The translations under genes and the position numbers were made by a program. A stretch of 10,258 nt of DNA from Alphaproteobacteria bacterium (lineage in GTDB: Bacteria > Pseudomonadota > Alphaproteobacteria > M2410), in NCBI GenBank assembly GCA_021774955.1, contig JAJFIN010000120.1, forward strand, positions 1 to 10,258. Direction: 5' to 3'. Numbering within the stretch: position 1 is the stretch's first letter; the number at the start of each line of letters is the position of its first letter. Shown here in pieces: positions 1 through 6,434 of this stretch. Under the pieces are notes generated by a model. That model was given only the letters and a program-made list of their open reading frames with translations. It had not been told where the DNA came from and searched no databases.

Positions 1-1164
1 GGTCTGGGGCAGTTTGCGGTCGAGAATACGTGAGGCGACGAGCGTGCGCAAAATTTCCGCCGTGCCGCCGCCAATGGTAAACATGCGTGCGTCGCGGACA
101 ATGCGCTCAATCGGATTGTTGCGCGAATAACCCGCCGCGCCAAAAACTTGAAGCGCCGCGTTTGTCACCTTGATCGCCATTTCAGAGGTGAAGATTTTGG
201 CTTGCGCCGCCTCAAGGCTATCGGGGAATGTGCCGGGCACATCGGTCGCCGCGGCATATAACAGCCCGCGCGCCGCCGCAATCTGGATCGACATATCAGC
301 CAAGCTCCATTGCAGGCCTTGGAACTCACAGATCGGCCGGCCAAATTGCTCCCGGTCCTGACTATATTGCAAAGCCAATTCGTAAGCGCCTTGCGCCAGA
401 CCGAGCGCCACCGTGCCCGCGCCAACACGCTGGCCGTTATAAGCGGTCATCAGATCGGCAAAGCCTTTTTTAAGACCCCGCGGTGGCATAACCAAAGCCG
501 AGGCTGGCACGGACATATCCTCAAAAATGATTTCGCGCTCCGGTATCCCGCGCAGACCCATGGTTGGTTCGCGCGCCCCGATAACCAAACCCTCGGTTTC
601 ATCGCGAATGGCGATAAACCCGCCAATGCCCTGCTCTTCTCCCGCCTCGTCAAAGACGCGGGCAAAAATCAAATGAAACCGCGACACGCCGCCGCCGGTG
701 ATCCAATGTTTTTTGCCGTTTAACACATAGCCATTGCCGCTTCTGTCGGCCCGCGTGGTCAGCTGCGTCGCCGCGCTCCCCGCGCCCGGTTCGGTGATAC
801 AGATCGCCGGTTTGTCGCCGTCGAGCACAAAGTCTGCGGCCAGTTTTTTCTGCTCGTCAGAGCCATAGGCCATGACCGCGCCAATCGCGCCCATATTGGC
901 TTCAACCGCAATGCGCCCGGTCACCCCGCACACCCGCGCGATCTCCTCAATCACCAACACGACATCGCGATAGGTATGGCCGCCACCGCCATATTCCTTC
1001 GGGATGGTCATGCCCATGAAGCCCGCATCCTTCAGGGCACGGACATTATCCCACGGATATTCTTCGCTCGCATCCACCGCCGCCGCGTGTGGCGCAATCG
1101 CCGACACTGCCAAGTCGCGGGCGCGCTGTTGGAGGGCTCGTTGGGCGTCGCTTAATGGGAACAT
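1..1164 (-). CDS. Acyl-CoA dehydrogenase-fold protein, probable 3-sulfinopropanoyl-CoA desulfinase (C-terminal end cut by window edge)
   Basis: The frame is open for 388 codons from ATG at 1164 to the window edge. It covers essentially the whole acyl-CoA dehydrogenase fold, so only a few C-terminal residues are missing. Visible motifs are the flavin-binding ICITEPGAGSAA (121-132) and HWITGGG (153-159), DREQFGRP in the C-terminal helical domain, and RDARMFTIGGGTAEI near the end. The catalytic Glu of medium/short-chain enzymes (the E of YEGT) is replaced by Gly in IGGGT, and the helix-G Glu of the isovaleryl-CoA type is replaced by Gln245 in AYNGQRVGAG. Arg84 (VTGRIAVEAN), Gln245 and the ending DRKLPQT match what I remember of Advenella 3-sulfinopropanoyl-CoA desulfinase (Acd), which releases sulfite and propanoyl-CoA. 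The fold is certain. The desulfinase function is inferred from these residues. An AGGA lies 7 nt before the ATG. It is probably co-transcribed with the upstream TTC38-like gene. Confidence 0.88.
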   Translation of the reverse strand, partial: MFPLSDAQRALQQRARDLAVSAIAPHAAAVDASEEYPWDNVRALKDAGFMGMTIPKEYGGGGHTYRDVVLVIEEIARVCGVTGRIAVEANMGAIGAVMAYGSDEQKKLAADFVLDGDKPAICITEPGAGSAATQLTTRADRSGNGYVLNGKKHWITGGGVSRFHLIFARVFDEAGEEQGIGGFIAIRDETEGLVIGAREPTMGLRGIPEREIIFEDMSVPASALVMPPRGLKKGFADLMTAYNGQRVGAGTVALGLAQGAYELALQYSQDREQFGRPICEFQGLQWSLADMSIQIAAARGLLYAAATDVPGTFPDSLEAAQAKIFTSEMAIKVTNAALQVFGAAGYSRNNPIERIVRDARMFTIGGGTAEILRTLVASRILDRKLPQT

Positions 1165-1179
1165 GCGATTGTCCTGCTC

Positions 1180-1345
1180 GGGGTTGAGGTTTTTGTGCGG
1201 ATCGACATTAAGCTGCCCGCCCTTCGAGACGCTCGCAAGAGCTCGCTCCTCAGGACGACGTTTCCTTTATACGTTACACTGAGGAGGGCGCCCTTAGCGC
1301 CCGTCTCGAAGTGCCAAGCGATCAACACGAAAACCTCCAAGGTTA
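1180..1345. repeat. Family B hairpin repeat, copy B1
   Basis: This imperfect palindrome fills the gap between the TTC38-like gene and the desulfinase-like gene. The same element recurs in the opposite orientation at about 7609-7757. The shared core runs from ATCGACATTAAGCTGCCCGC (1201-1220) through CTCCTCAGGACGACG to GTCTCGAAGTG near 1312. The arms CCTTCGAGAC/GTCTCGAAG and CTCCTCAG/CTGAGGAG can pair to form a long stem. The outer ends are also related to each other in inverted orientation (CACAAAAACCTC on one side, ACGAAAACCTCC on the other). No transposase is present, so it resembles a REP- or MITE-type element. Outer limits are approximate. Confidence 0.75.
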
Positions 1346-1349
1346 AAAT

Positions 1350-2576
1350 TTAAGCAACGTGCTCACGCGCCGCATCGAGCGTCAGATTAAAAATGCCGCG
1401 CTGGGCATTCGAGCCGCCAATGCGGTAGATCTGATCGCGCACCGGTTCAATCTCTTCAATCACTTTTTCAAATTCGCCGCGGCGGAAAGCAATCATGCCC
1501 AAGCATAGCTTGCGGCCAATCTTTTCGATGATCGCACTATTGGTGCTTTTCTCGCCCTCGACATAGGCATGCTGGCTTTCTAAAAACCGTCGCAATTTCT
1601 TTTCACCGCCAGCAGAGATCAACGTCATCGCCAGATGAATATCGGCAAAAGCAAAGGCATGGTCGTTGATGTGATCGACCCACAGCCCAACCAACTGGTC
1701 CCAACGATCCCCAACCTCAATGCCTTTCAGCTCAAGCCGCCACAACAGCGACGTGCAATCGTTCAGCCGCGTCACCATATCCTTATCGCAATCGGAGATA
1801 TGCTCATCGAATATCTTCAGTACACGGTCGAATTGTCCGCTCTCCATCAGCGGCAGACACAGGTGCCACCACAAATGCCCGCGCAACCACACGGCCTCAT
1901 CCCAATCGGAACAGGTCTCTTCAAGCCAGGCAATATTGTCGTCAATCCGGTCTTCCATCTGCAACACATGAGCAACGCCGTGCACCGCCCAGCAATCGCG
2001 CGGCTCGATTTTGACCGCCTCGCGGCCCATGTCTTCGGCCTCGCGATAATCGCCCGCTTCTTCCAGCCCAAACGAACCCATGCCGAGCAAGAACCCATAA
2101 TAAGGCAAGCTCTTGTCCCATTTCGGCAGAATGTTCAGGACCGATTGGCGCATACGCTTGGTCTCGCCCACCAGGTAATAGGATTCATGCGCGCATTTCG
2201 CTGCCATCATGTCGTGGGGATAATCGACCAGGATCGCATCCCACATCATGCCCGCTTTGCAGATCTCGCCCGACGCCGCGGTCTCAAAAGCATCGATATG
2301 CGCCTGCTCGCGCGACGACACCCGCGAGCGCCGCGCCTTGGCCGCGCGCAATTCCAGATTGACCCGCGGGTGAACCGAACTGGCCCCGCCAAACAGCCGC
2401 AGGCAACCGGTCAGGCAATAACCCATAGCAAAATCAGGATCGACTTCCGCCGCGCTCAGAAGGTGGCCGACCGGCTCGCCGCTGAACACCATGTAGTCGT
2501 CCATGGCCGAGTTGAACGCCGCCACCGTCTCTGGCAGCGCTGCCGTAAACGCCATCCCCGTTTTATCGATCGCCAT
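1350..2576 (-). CDS. TTC38/StaR-like tetratricopeptide-type repeat protein
   Basis: This 408-residue protein is rich in paired helices. It has the look of the TTC38 family (StaR-like in bacteria), and its length fits (human TTC38 is slightly longer). Landmarks are YREAEDMGREAVKIEP (177-192), a TPR-like helix pair, then CWAVHGVAHVLQMEDR (195-210) and VWLRGHLWWHLCLPLMESGQ (229-248), the Trp/His-rich segment typical of this family. There is no signal peptide and no membrane segment, so it is probably cytoplasmic. The biochemical role of the family is not established; a hydroxylase role has only been speculated for StaR in glycopeptide antibiotic clusters. The start is supported by AAGAAGGTGG just upstream of the ATG. 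It lies 185 bp before the desulfinase-like gene on the same strand, so they may form an operon. A long plus-strand frame across it (1635-2594) is a shadow. Confidence 0.85.
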   Translation of the reverse strand: MAIDKTGMAFTAALPETVAAFNSAMDDYMVFSGEPVGHLLSAAEVDPDFAMGYCLTGCLRLFGGASSVHPRVNLELRAAKARRSRVSSREQAHIDAFETAASGEICKAGMMWDAILVDYPHDMMAAKCAHESYYLVGETKRMRQSVLNILPKWDKSLPYYGFLLGMGSFGLEEAGDYREAEDMGREAVKIEPRDCWAVHGVAHVLQMEDRIDDNIAWLEETCSDWDEAVWLRGHLWWHLCLPLMESGQFDRVLKIFDEHISDCDKDMVTRLNDCTSLLWRLELKGIEVGDRWDQLVGLWVDHINDHAFAFADIHLAMTLISAGGEKKLRRFLESQHAYVEGEKSTNSAIIEKIGRKLCLGMIAFRRGEFEKVIEEIEPVRDQIYRIGGSNAQRGIFNLTLDAAREHVA

Positions 2577-2911
2577 GGTCCACCTTCTTCCTGATTGCGA
2601 GTCGGCTGCAACCTATCACCCCAAAGACCAGGATTCTCGTCTTTTGTGAATAATTTTGATGCGTAATTGGGGGGATTTCCCGAACAAAGGAACGGGAGTT
2701 GGGAGGAATGAATTCACATCTGTCTGATCGTTCCGGGAGTTAGATAGTGTCGTATTGCCCTCAATTTGACTCCCGGCGCTGGGGAAGTCGATGGGGTCTG
2801 TATCCATCAACCTTCCCAAATTGTGCATACTCTGCATCAAAGGAGTCTTCCTCACTAGACCACACTGAGCAACAAATGGTGCACTTGCTAATGGAATCTA
2901 GCTCTACTTTT
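2577..2911. other. Intergenic stretch with an inverted repeat, no convincing gene
   Basis: This stretch lies upstream of the TTC38-like gene and downstream of the small minus-strand ORF. It contains the 8-bp arms CCGGGAGT (2733-2740) and ACTCCCGG (2769-2776), which could form a hairpin but have no T-tract. A minus-strand frame at 2616-2837 (ATG at 2837 with AGGAAG upstream, 73 residues) is possible, but it resembles nothing I know and has no relative in the window. I could not identify a good -35/-10 pair for the TTC38-like gene here. Confidence 0.4.
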
Positions 2912-3163
2912 CTAGGGCTGCAGTTGGCTATCCAACTCTTTCCACAACCTCTTTGCCTTTGCCCTGACGAATTCTGGGCAATCTTCCTCTTCCAACAATT
3001 TCCCCGTGTGCCATCTCAAACACATAAACATTTCAGTAACAGCGCCACGAGATTCAATACAGTCATGCAGCGAAACGCCATACTGCGCCAAAGGAGTCAT
3101 TTTGAGCATATCAGCCAACTCAAGGGCCTCACGATGATGTTCGAAACCGTCCGTTGATTTCAT
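2912..3163 (-). CDS. Small hypothetical protein, tandem paralogue of the ORF at 3270-3476
   Basis: This is an 83-residue soluble protein of unknown function. The main reason to think it real is its similarity to the neighbouring ORF on the same strand. LADMLKMTPLAQYG here corresponds to LISILSITPLREYG there, and EEDCPEFVRAKAKRLWKEL corresponds to EDEIPDFIKAKAIRLRREL. Spacing is conserved between the two blocks and both end one or two residues after a matching position. The protein appears all-helical and ends with a basic amphipathic helix (KAKRLWKELDSQL). No domain is recognised. It starts at ATG 3163 with only a weak GGA upstream. The local base composition is more AT-rich than the flanking metabolic genes, which is compatible with acquired DNA. 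Confidence 0.55.
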   Translation of the reverse strand: MKSTDGFEHHREALELADMLKMTPLAQYGVSLHDCIESRGAVTEMFMCLRWHTGKLLEEEDCPEFVRAKAKRLWKELDSQLQP

Positions 3164-3269
3164 ATCTAAAATCCAAGAATACTTGTGTGAGAATGAATGC
3201 TTATGCCACCAGGCGGAACAACCATTCCAATCAACGACGTCCGACCTTATTTAATACGACGATACCAAA

Positions 3270-3476
3270 TTACGGATATAGTATATCATACAATTCCCGT
3301 CGTAATCGTATCGCCTTTGCTTTAATAAAATCAGGAATTTCATCTTCTTTAAGCAGCTCGTCGATATGCCAAATCAGTGCATCCACTATCTCACCACCAG
3401 TCCTACCTGCTTTCTTAGATTCACTTAATCTATTACCATACTCTCGCAGAGGTGTAATACTCAGTATAGATATCAA
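3270..3476 (-). CDS. Small hypothetical protein, paralogue of 2912-3163, probably 5'-truncated
   Basis: The reading frame from the TTG at 3476 gives 68 residues, but similarity to the paralogue continues upstream of it: HQLYRDVDELISILSITPL here against FEHHREALELADMLKMTPL there. The frame stays open upstream to about 3537, but there is no ATG or GTG in it. Repeat sequence (half of family C, 3509 onward) begins exactly where the first residues should be. I infer that a repeat replaced the original start, leaving a pseudogene or a gene restarted at TTG. The shared tail motif is PDFIKAKAIRLRREL. It sits 106 bp upstream of its paralogue on the same strand. The function is unknown. Confidence 0.5.
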   Translation of the reverse strand: MISILSITPLREYGNRLSESKKAGRTGGEIVDALIWHIDELLKEDEIPDFIKAKAIRLRRELYDILYP

Positions 3477-3508
3477 TTCATCGACGTCACGATAAAGTTG
3501 GTGTATAT

Positions 3509-3545
3509 GTTGAAAAGGCGAGAGGCCATCATATCTCGATCATAC
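3509..3545. repeat. Half copy of family C (C1)
   Basis: The segment GTTGAAAAGGCGAGAGG (3509-3525) is the right arm of the family C palindrome, followed by the same flank as at 8334-8353 (CCATCATATCTCGATCATAC). The left arm is missing and is replaced by the 5' region of the small ORF. It leads directly into repeat A1. Confidence 0.75.
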
Positions 3546-3550
3546 TCCAG

Positions 3551-3690
3551 CGTTATCCTGAGGAGGATGTGCAACATCCGTCTCGAAGGATCGAAGTTTC
3601 ATGTCCGCCATGCCTCCTTCGAGACACTCGCTTACGCTCGTTCCTCAGGATAACGAATGAGTGAGACGTGCCGTTCAATAGTAAAAAGGA
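3551..3690. repeat. Family A palindromic repeat, copy A1
   Basis: The outer arms CGTTATCCTGAGGA (3551-3564) and TCCTCAGGATAACG (3642-3655) are perfectly complementary, as are the inner arms GTCTCGAAGGA (3580-3590) and TCCTTCGAGAC (3615-3625). A small side hairpin GGATG-TGCAA-CATCC lies on the left branch. A conserved tail (GAATGAGTGAGACGTGCCG, then TTCAATAGTAAAAAGG) follows. Nearly identical copies are at 6551 and 8359, a diverged one at 4841 and a right half at 6808. Confidence 0.9.
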
Positions 3691-3696
3691 GCCGCA

Positions 3697-3800
3697 GTCC
3701 TTAAAATTCATGGCGAAGAGATTGGCGGCATCGTCGGTCGCGGTTTTTAGGTTTTCGAGAAACAATCTTCTAAAAACTATTTTTTAAGGGCTACGACCCT
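3697..3800. repeat. Family D element, copy D1
   Basis: The element begins with AGTCCTTAAAATTCATGGCG and ends near TTTTTAAGGGCTACGACCC. The two ends are imperfect inverted repeats of each other. Related copies start at 4565 and 6697, with a partial one at 4681. On the minus strand it reads as a short peptide (FLENLKTATDDAAN), but that frame is broken in D3. Confidence 0.75.
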
Positions 3801-3836
3801 GAGGGATCTCTTTTTTGCAAATACCTCTTTTCTCAC

Positions 3837-3865
3837 TTGACAAGAGTTATCATATTTGATAACTT
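3837..3865 (+). promoter_or_regulatory. Promoter and palindromic operator of the toxin-antitoxin pair
   Basis: A consensus -35 TTGACA (3837-3842) is followed, after 17 nt, by TAACTT (3860-3865), a weak -10. A perfect inverted repeat GTTATCA-TATT-TGATAAC (3846-3863) lies between and over these boxes, where the antitoxin could bind and repress its own transcription. Transcription from this promoter would begin at or within a base or two of the toxin ATG at 3871. The elements are visible in the sequence; the regulation is inferred from other type II systems. Confidence 0.6.
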
Positions 3866-3870
3866 TGTGC

Positions 3871-4194
3871 ATGACATGGAAGGTTACGTTTTATAGCGAG
3901 AAGGTCGAAAAAGAGGCCTTGGATTTACCGCCAAGCATCCTTGCCAGCTTTTTGCGTATTACGGAACTTATCGAGGAGTTCGGCCCCGATCTTGGGAGGC
4001 CGCACACCGCGCCGCTTGGTCAAAGTCTTTTTGAAATCCGCGCCAAAGGCAAAGAGGGCATAGCCCGTTCGGTGTTTTGCACGGTGAAAGGTCAGGAAAT
4101 TGTCATTCTGATGACCGTGATTAAGAAACAAAACAAAATTCCGAAGCGCCAGATGGCAACGGCGCAAAAACGAATGAAGGAGATACAGCAATGA
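3871..4194 (+). CDS. HigB-like (RelE/ParE superfamily, Gp49-like) toxin
   Basis: This 107-residue protein matches the phage-derived Gp49-like/HigB toxin family, ribosome-associated mRNA endonucleases. Signature blocks are FGPDLGRPHTAPLG (37-50), LFEIRAKGKEGIARSVFC (53-70) and the C-terminal VIKKQNKIPKRQ (83-94), which includes the basic residues usual in the active face. I chose ATG 3871 over the in-frame TTG at 3856 because the TTG lies inside the operator palindrome and upstream of the predicted transcription start. There is no Shine-Dalgarno before this ATG. The stop overlaps the antitoxin start (ATGA), and the toxin-first order is that of higBA. The pair sits between two family D repeats in the same orientation. 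Confidence 0.85.
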   Translation: MTWKVTFYSEKVEKEALDLPPSILASFLRITELIEEFGPDLGRPHTAPLGQSLFEIRAKGKEGIARSVFCTVKGQEIVILMTVIKKQNKIPKRQMATAQKRMKEIQQ

Positions 4195-4496
4195 GTAAAC
4201 GACCAACCATAGAAGGCTTTCGCAACAAGGCTTTAAAAAATCCACAGGTGAAGGCTGAATATGAAAGCCTGTCATCGGCTTTCGACATGAAACGCCAGAT
4301 GATCGCCTTGCGTAAAAAAGCGGGGGTGACACAAGAACAAATGGCCAAGATGCTCGGGACCGCCAAAAGCAATATTTCTCGGTTGGAAAGCGTGAGTTCC
4401 GAAATCTCGCCGCGATTGGCCACAGTCGAGGACTACGCTCGCGTTTTGGGTTATTCCATCAAAGTTGAATTCAAACCCGATCAAAAGGCGAGCTAA
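4191..4496 (+). CDS. HigA-like antitoxin, XRE-family helix-turn-helix
   Basis: This 101-residue partner overlaps the toxin stop by 4 bp. Residues 1-30 (with FRNKALKNPQVKAEYESL) form the toxin-facing N-terminal region usual in this group. An XRE/HTH_3 domain follows at about 34-88, with the helix-turn-helix in GVTQEQMAKMLGTAKSNISR (45-64) and SNISRLES (60-67) in the recognition helix. A strong ribosome site, AAGGAGA, lies about 8 nt before the ATG. The toxin has none, so translation should favour the antitoxin. The likely operator is the palindrome at 3846-3863. The family assignment is firm; the exact subfamily name is less so. Confidence 0.88.
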   Translation: MSKRPTIEGFRNKALKNPQVKAEYESLSSAFDMKRQMIALRKKAGVTQEQMAKMLGTAKSNISRLESVSSEISPRLATVEDYARVLGYSIKVEFKPDQKAS

Positions 4497-4564
4497 GGGG
4501 CTTCCAAAGGGCAAAAAGGATCTATTAAAAAAGGGAACAAAATATAAAATAGAAAGGGAGTCAT

Positions 4565-4672
4565 AGTCCCTAAAATTCATGGCGAAGGGATTGGCGACAT
4601 CATTGGTCGCAGCTTTTAGGTTTTCGAAAAACAATCTTTCTAAAGACTATTATTTAAGGGCTACGACCCCTT
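4565..4672. repeat. Family D element, copy D2
   Basis: This copy has the same orientation as D1: AGTCCCTAAAATTCATGGCG at the start and TATTTAAGGGCTACGACCCC at the end. It follows an A-rich stretch (4497-4564) downstream of the antitoxin in which I see no terminator. Together with D1 it brackets the toxin-antitoxin pair as direct repeats. Confidence 0.75.
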
Positions 4673-4680
4673 TTCCTATT

Positions 4681-4739
4681 AGTTTTCGAGAAACAATCTT
4701 TCTAAAGACTATTTTTAAGGGCTCTGACCCCTTTTTTAC
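4681..4739. repeat. Partial family D element in tandem (D2b)
   Basis: The right half of D is repeated immediately after D2: AGTTTTCGAGAAACAATCTT, then TTTTTAAGGGCTCTGACCCC. The ending GGGCTCTGACCCC is the exact complement of the GGGGTCAGAG(T/C)CC start seen at 6404-6416, which shows that the D termini are inverted repeats. A short CGACCCCTTTTTTACTC duplication follows. Confidence 0.65.
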
Positions 4740-4764
4740 TCGACCCCTTTTTTACTCCTCGACA

Positions 4765-4811
4765 CTCGCCTTCTCAACCACCCGAAGGGCTACCATGGTT
4801 GAGAAGGCGAG
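4765..4811. repeat. Family C perfect palindrome, copy C2
   Basis: The arms CTCGCCTTCTCAACCA (4765-4780) and TGGTTGAGAAGGCGAG (4796-4811) are perfectly complementary around the 15-nt loop CCCGAAGGGCTACCA. It lies in the same C-then-A order as at 6435 and 8281. Confidence 0.85.
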
Positions 4812-4840
4812 AGGCCACCCTATCTCGATCATACGCTGGT

Positions 4841-4994
4841 GTTATCCTGAGGAGGATGTGCAACAACCATCTCGAAAGCCTGCCCTCGGCTTGATCGGGG
4901 GGATCGAAGTTTCATGTCCGCCATGCCTCCTTCGAGACGCTCGCTTACGCTCGTTCCTCAGGATAACGAATGAGTGAGACGTGCCGTTCAATCA
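4841..4994. repeat. Family A repeat, diverged copy A2
   Basis: It has the outer arms (GTTATCCTGAGGA and TCCTCAGGATAAC) and the conserved tail of family A, but the middle has changed. About 20 nt that include GCCTGCCCTCGGC are inserted, and CAACATCC has become CAACAACC. Its tail contains ATGAGTGAGACGTGCCG at 4970, which opens a frame that runs into the antiporter. The 128 nt that follow, up to 5122, hold no gene and no clear promoter. Confidence 0.85.
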
Positions 4995-5122
4995 TGGGTC
5001 AATGGGGTCACGCCCGGTGCGTTAACAAGGCTCTTTCCTCTCTGCTTGAAATCACGCACAGTCGGGGGCGACCCTTCGCCTCAGGTTCCCTTTTAACGCA
5101 AGAAGCGACACACCGAACGCCC

Positions 5123-6370
5123 ATGGAAGCCGCAACTTTCTTCATACAACTGGCCGGCATTCTCATCGCCGCGCGCATCGCCGCCGAGATGGCGACGCGA
5201 TTCGGTGCGCCGTCGGTTATCGGCGAACTGGCGGCGGGCGTCCTATTGGGGCCCAGTGTCCTGGGCTGGATTGAACCAACTGAGGTTATTCGGCTGCTGG
5301 CCGAGATCGGCGTCATCTTGCTCTTGTTCGAGGTCGGTCTCGAGACCGACCTCGGCCGCCTTACCAAATCCGGCGGCCGCTCTGTCGCTGTCGCGCTGGG
5401 CGGTTTCGTCATCCCCTTCGCGATGGGCTATGGCGTCAGCCGCTTCTTCTTCGGATTTGATACGTTGCTGGCGCTTTTTGTGGGCGGCACGCTGACTGCC
5501 ACCAGTATCGGCGTCACCGTCCGAATTCTCCGCGATGTCAGCCGGCAAGACAGCCGGGAAGGTCAGATCGTCTTGGGTGCTGCGGTCATCGACGACGTAT
5601 TAGGCGTCTTGCTCCTCGCTTTACTCTATGAATTTTCACAGACGGGCGATCTCAGTGCCGTGAATTTCGCGCGGCTTGCGCTCTTCATCGGTCTGTTTTT
5701 CGCTATCGCCCCTTTGGTGGCAAAGTTCACCGCCACGCTCATCGGCCACTATCATCGCGTAAGCCAGATGCCCGGTTTGGTCGCGACTATGATCGTTTCA
5801 CTGGTGCTGGTGTTGGCTTGGCTTGCGCATATCGTCGGCGCCCCGGAGCTCTTGGGCGGCTTTGCTGCGGGTCTCGCTCTGTCACGGCGGTTCTTCCTGC
5901 CTTTCGGTGTCTCGCTTGCCCAAAATCATCAGCTTGCAGATGAAATAGACCGGGACATGAAGCCGATTGTGCAGCTGTTCACGCCCATCTTTTTCGTCAC
6001 CGTTGGCCTATCGCTCGATCTGCGCGAGGTGGAATGGACGTCTGCCTTCATTTGGTTGTTTTCTCTGTCGGTGGGTTTCGTTGCCATCGCGGGTAAGATT
6101 GCCGGCGGCTATTTGCTCGTACGCGAACATTGGCTGATGCGCAGCGCGGTTGGCATGGCCATGGTTCCGCGGGGCGAAGTCGGTCTTATTTTTGCCGAGC
6201 TTGGCCGTTCTGCCGGCATTTTCGGCGGCCAGACCTATGCAGCGATGGTGCTGGTCATCGCCTATACGACCTTGTTCTCGCCGTTCTGGATCAAATTGTT
6301 CTACCGATTGTTCGGCACACGGCCAGCGCTCGTCGAAGCGCAGGGGGCCATCGACGGAAAAGGCGGATAG
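5123..6370 (+). CDS. CPA2-family monovalent cation/proton antiporter (Na+/H+ type)
   Basis: This is a 415-residue integral membrane protein with about 12-13 hydrophobic segments. It exchanges protons for Na+ or K+ across the inner membrane. Family marks are GELAAGVLLGPSVLG (34-48), LTATSIGVTVRIL (124-136, the unwound-helix motif), the ion-binding pair Asp157-Asp158 in AAVIDDVLG, Lys325 in AGKIAGGY (equivalent by position to the NapA lysine) and PRGEVGLI (349-356). The DD pair is that of electrogenic Na+/H+ exchangers of the NapA type. There is no C-terminal TrkA-N/RCK domain, unlike KefB/KefC. I place the start at ATG 5123: the 51 extra codons back to 4970 are repeat A2 tail and unconserved sequence. 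The ribosome site is weak. Substrate choice cannot be settled from sequence. Confidence 0.9.
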   Translation: MEAATFFIQLAGILIAARIAAEMATRFGAPSVIGELAAGVLLGPSVLGWIEPTEVIRLLAEIGVILLLFEVGLETDLGRLTKSGGRSVAVALGGFVIPFAMGYGVSRFFFGFDTLLALFVGGTLTATSIGVTVRILRDVSRQDSREGQIVLGAAVIDDVLGVLLLALLYEFSQTGDLSAVNFARLALFIGLFFAIAPLVAKFTATLIGHYHRVSQMPGLVATMIVSLVLVLAWLAHIVGAPELLGGFAAGLALSRRFFLPFGVSLAQNHQLADEIDRDMKPIVQLFTPIFFVTVGLSLDLREVEWTSAFIWLFSLSVGFVAIAGKIAGGYLLVREHWLMRSAVGMAMVPRGEVGLIFAELGRSAGIFGGQTYAAMVLVIAYTTLFSPFWIKLFYRLFGTRPALVEAQGAIDGKGG

Positions 6371-6385
6371 CGAATAAAGAAAAAA

Positions 6386-6423
6386 GGGGTCAGAGAAAAA
6401 AGGGGTCAGAGTCCTTAAAATTC
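6386..6423. repeat. Family D-type terminal sequence (left end of a cassette)
   Basis: AAAAGGGGTCAGAG is repeated in tandem, with AGTCCTTAAAATTC following the second copy. This is the family D end sequence without the D interior. It stands in front of C3 in the same way that a related end (GGTCGTAGTCCTTAAAATTC, 8250-8269) stands in front of C4. It begins 15 nt after the antiporter stop codon. Confidence 0.6.
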
Positions 6424-6434
6424 TCAACGCCACC

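Noticed and set aside
310..723. Plus-strand and minus-strand short frames within 165-723
   Set aside because: They overlap the desulfinase-like gene in other frames; the true frame has full family motifs along its length.
1635..2594. A 319-codon plus-strand open frame
   Set aside because: It lies antisense to the TTC38-like gene, has Arg/His/Pro-rich low-information composition and no recognisable motif; it is a shadow of the real gene.
2616..2855. Minus-strand frame of up to 79 codons upstream of the TTC38-like gene
   Set aside because: No family resemblance, no paralogue in the window, and a GTG or weakly supported ATG start; kept only as a remark in the intergenic entry.
3553..3765. Peptide frames across the A and D repeats (FLENLKTATDDAAN..., ending CCTSSSG), also at 4272-4634 and 8361-8756
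   Set aside because: They come from repeat sequence, and copy D3 has a one-base change that breaks the frame, so coding is not conserved.
3856..3870. TTG 3856 as the toxin start
   Set aside because: It lies inside the operator palindrome and before the predicted transcription start; ATG 3871 gives the usual family length.
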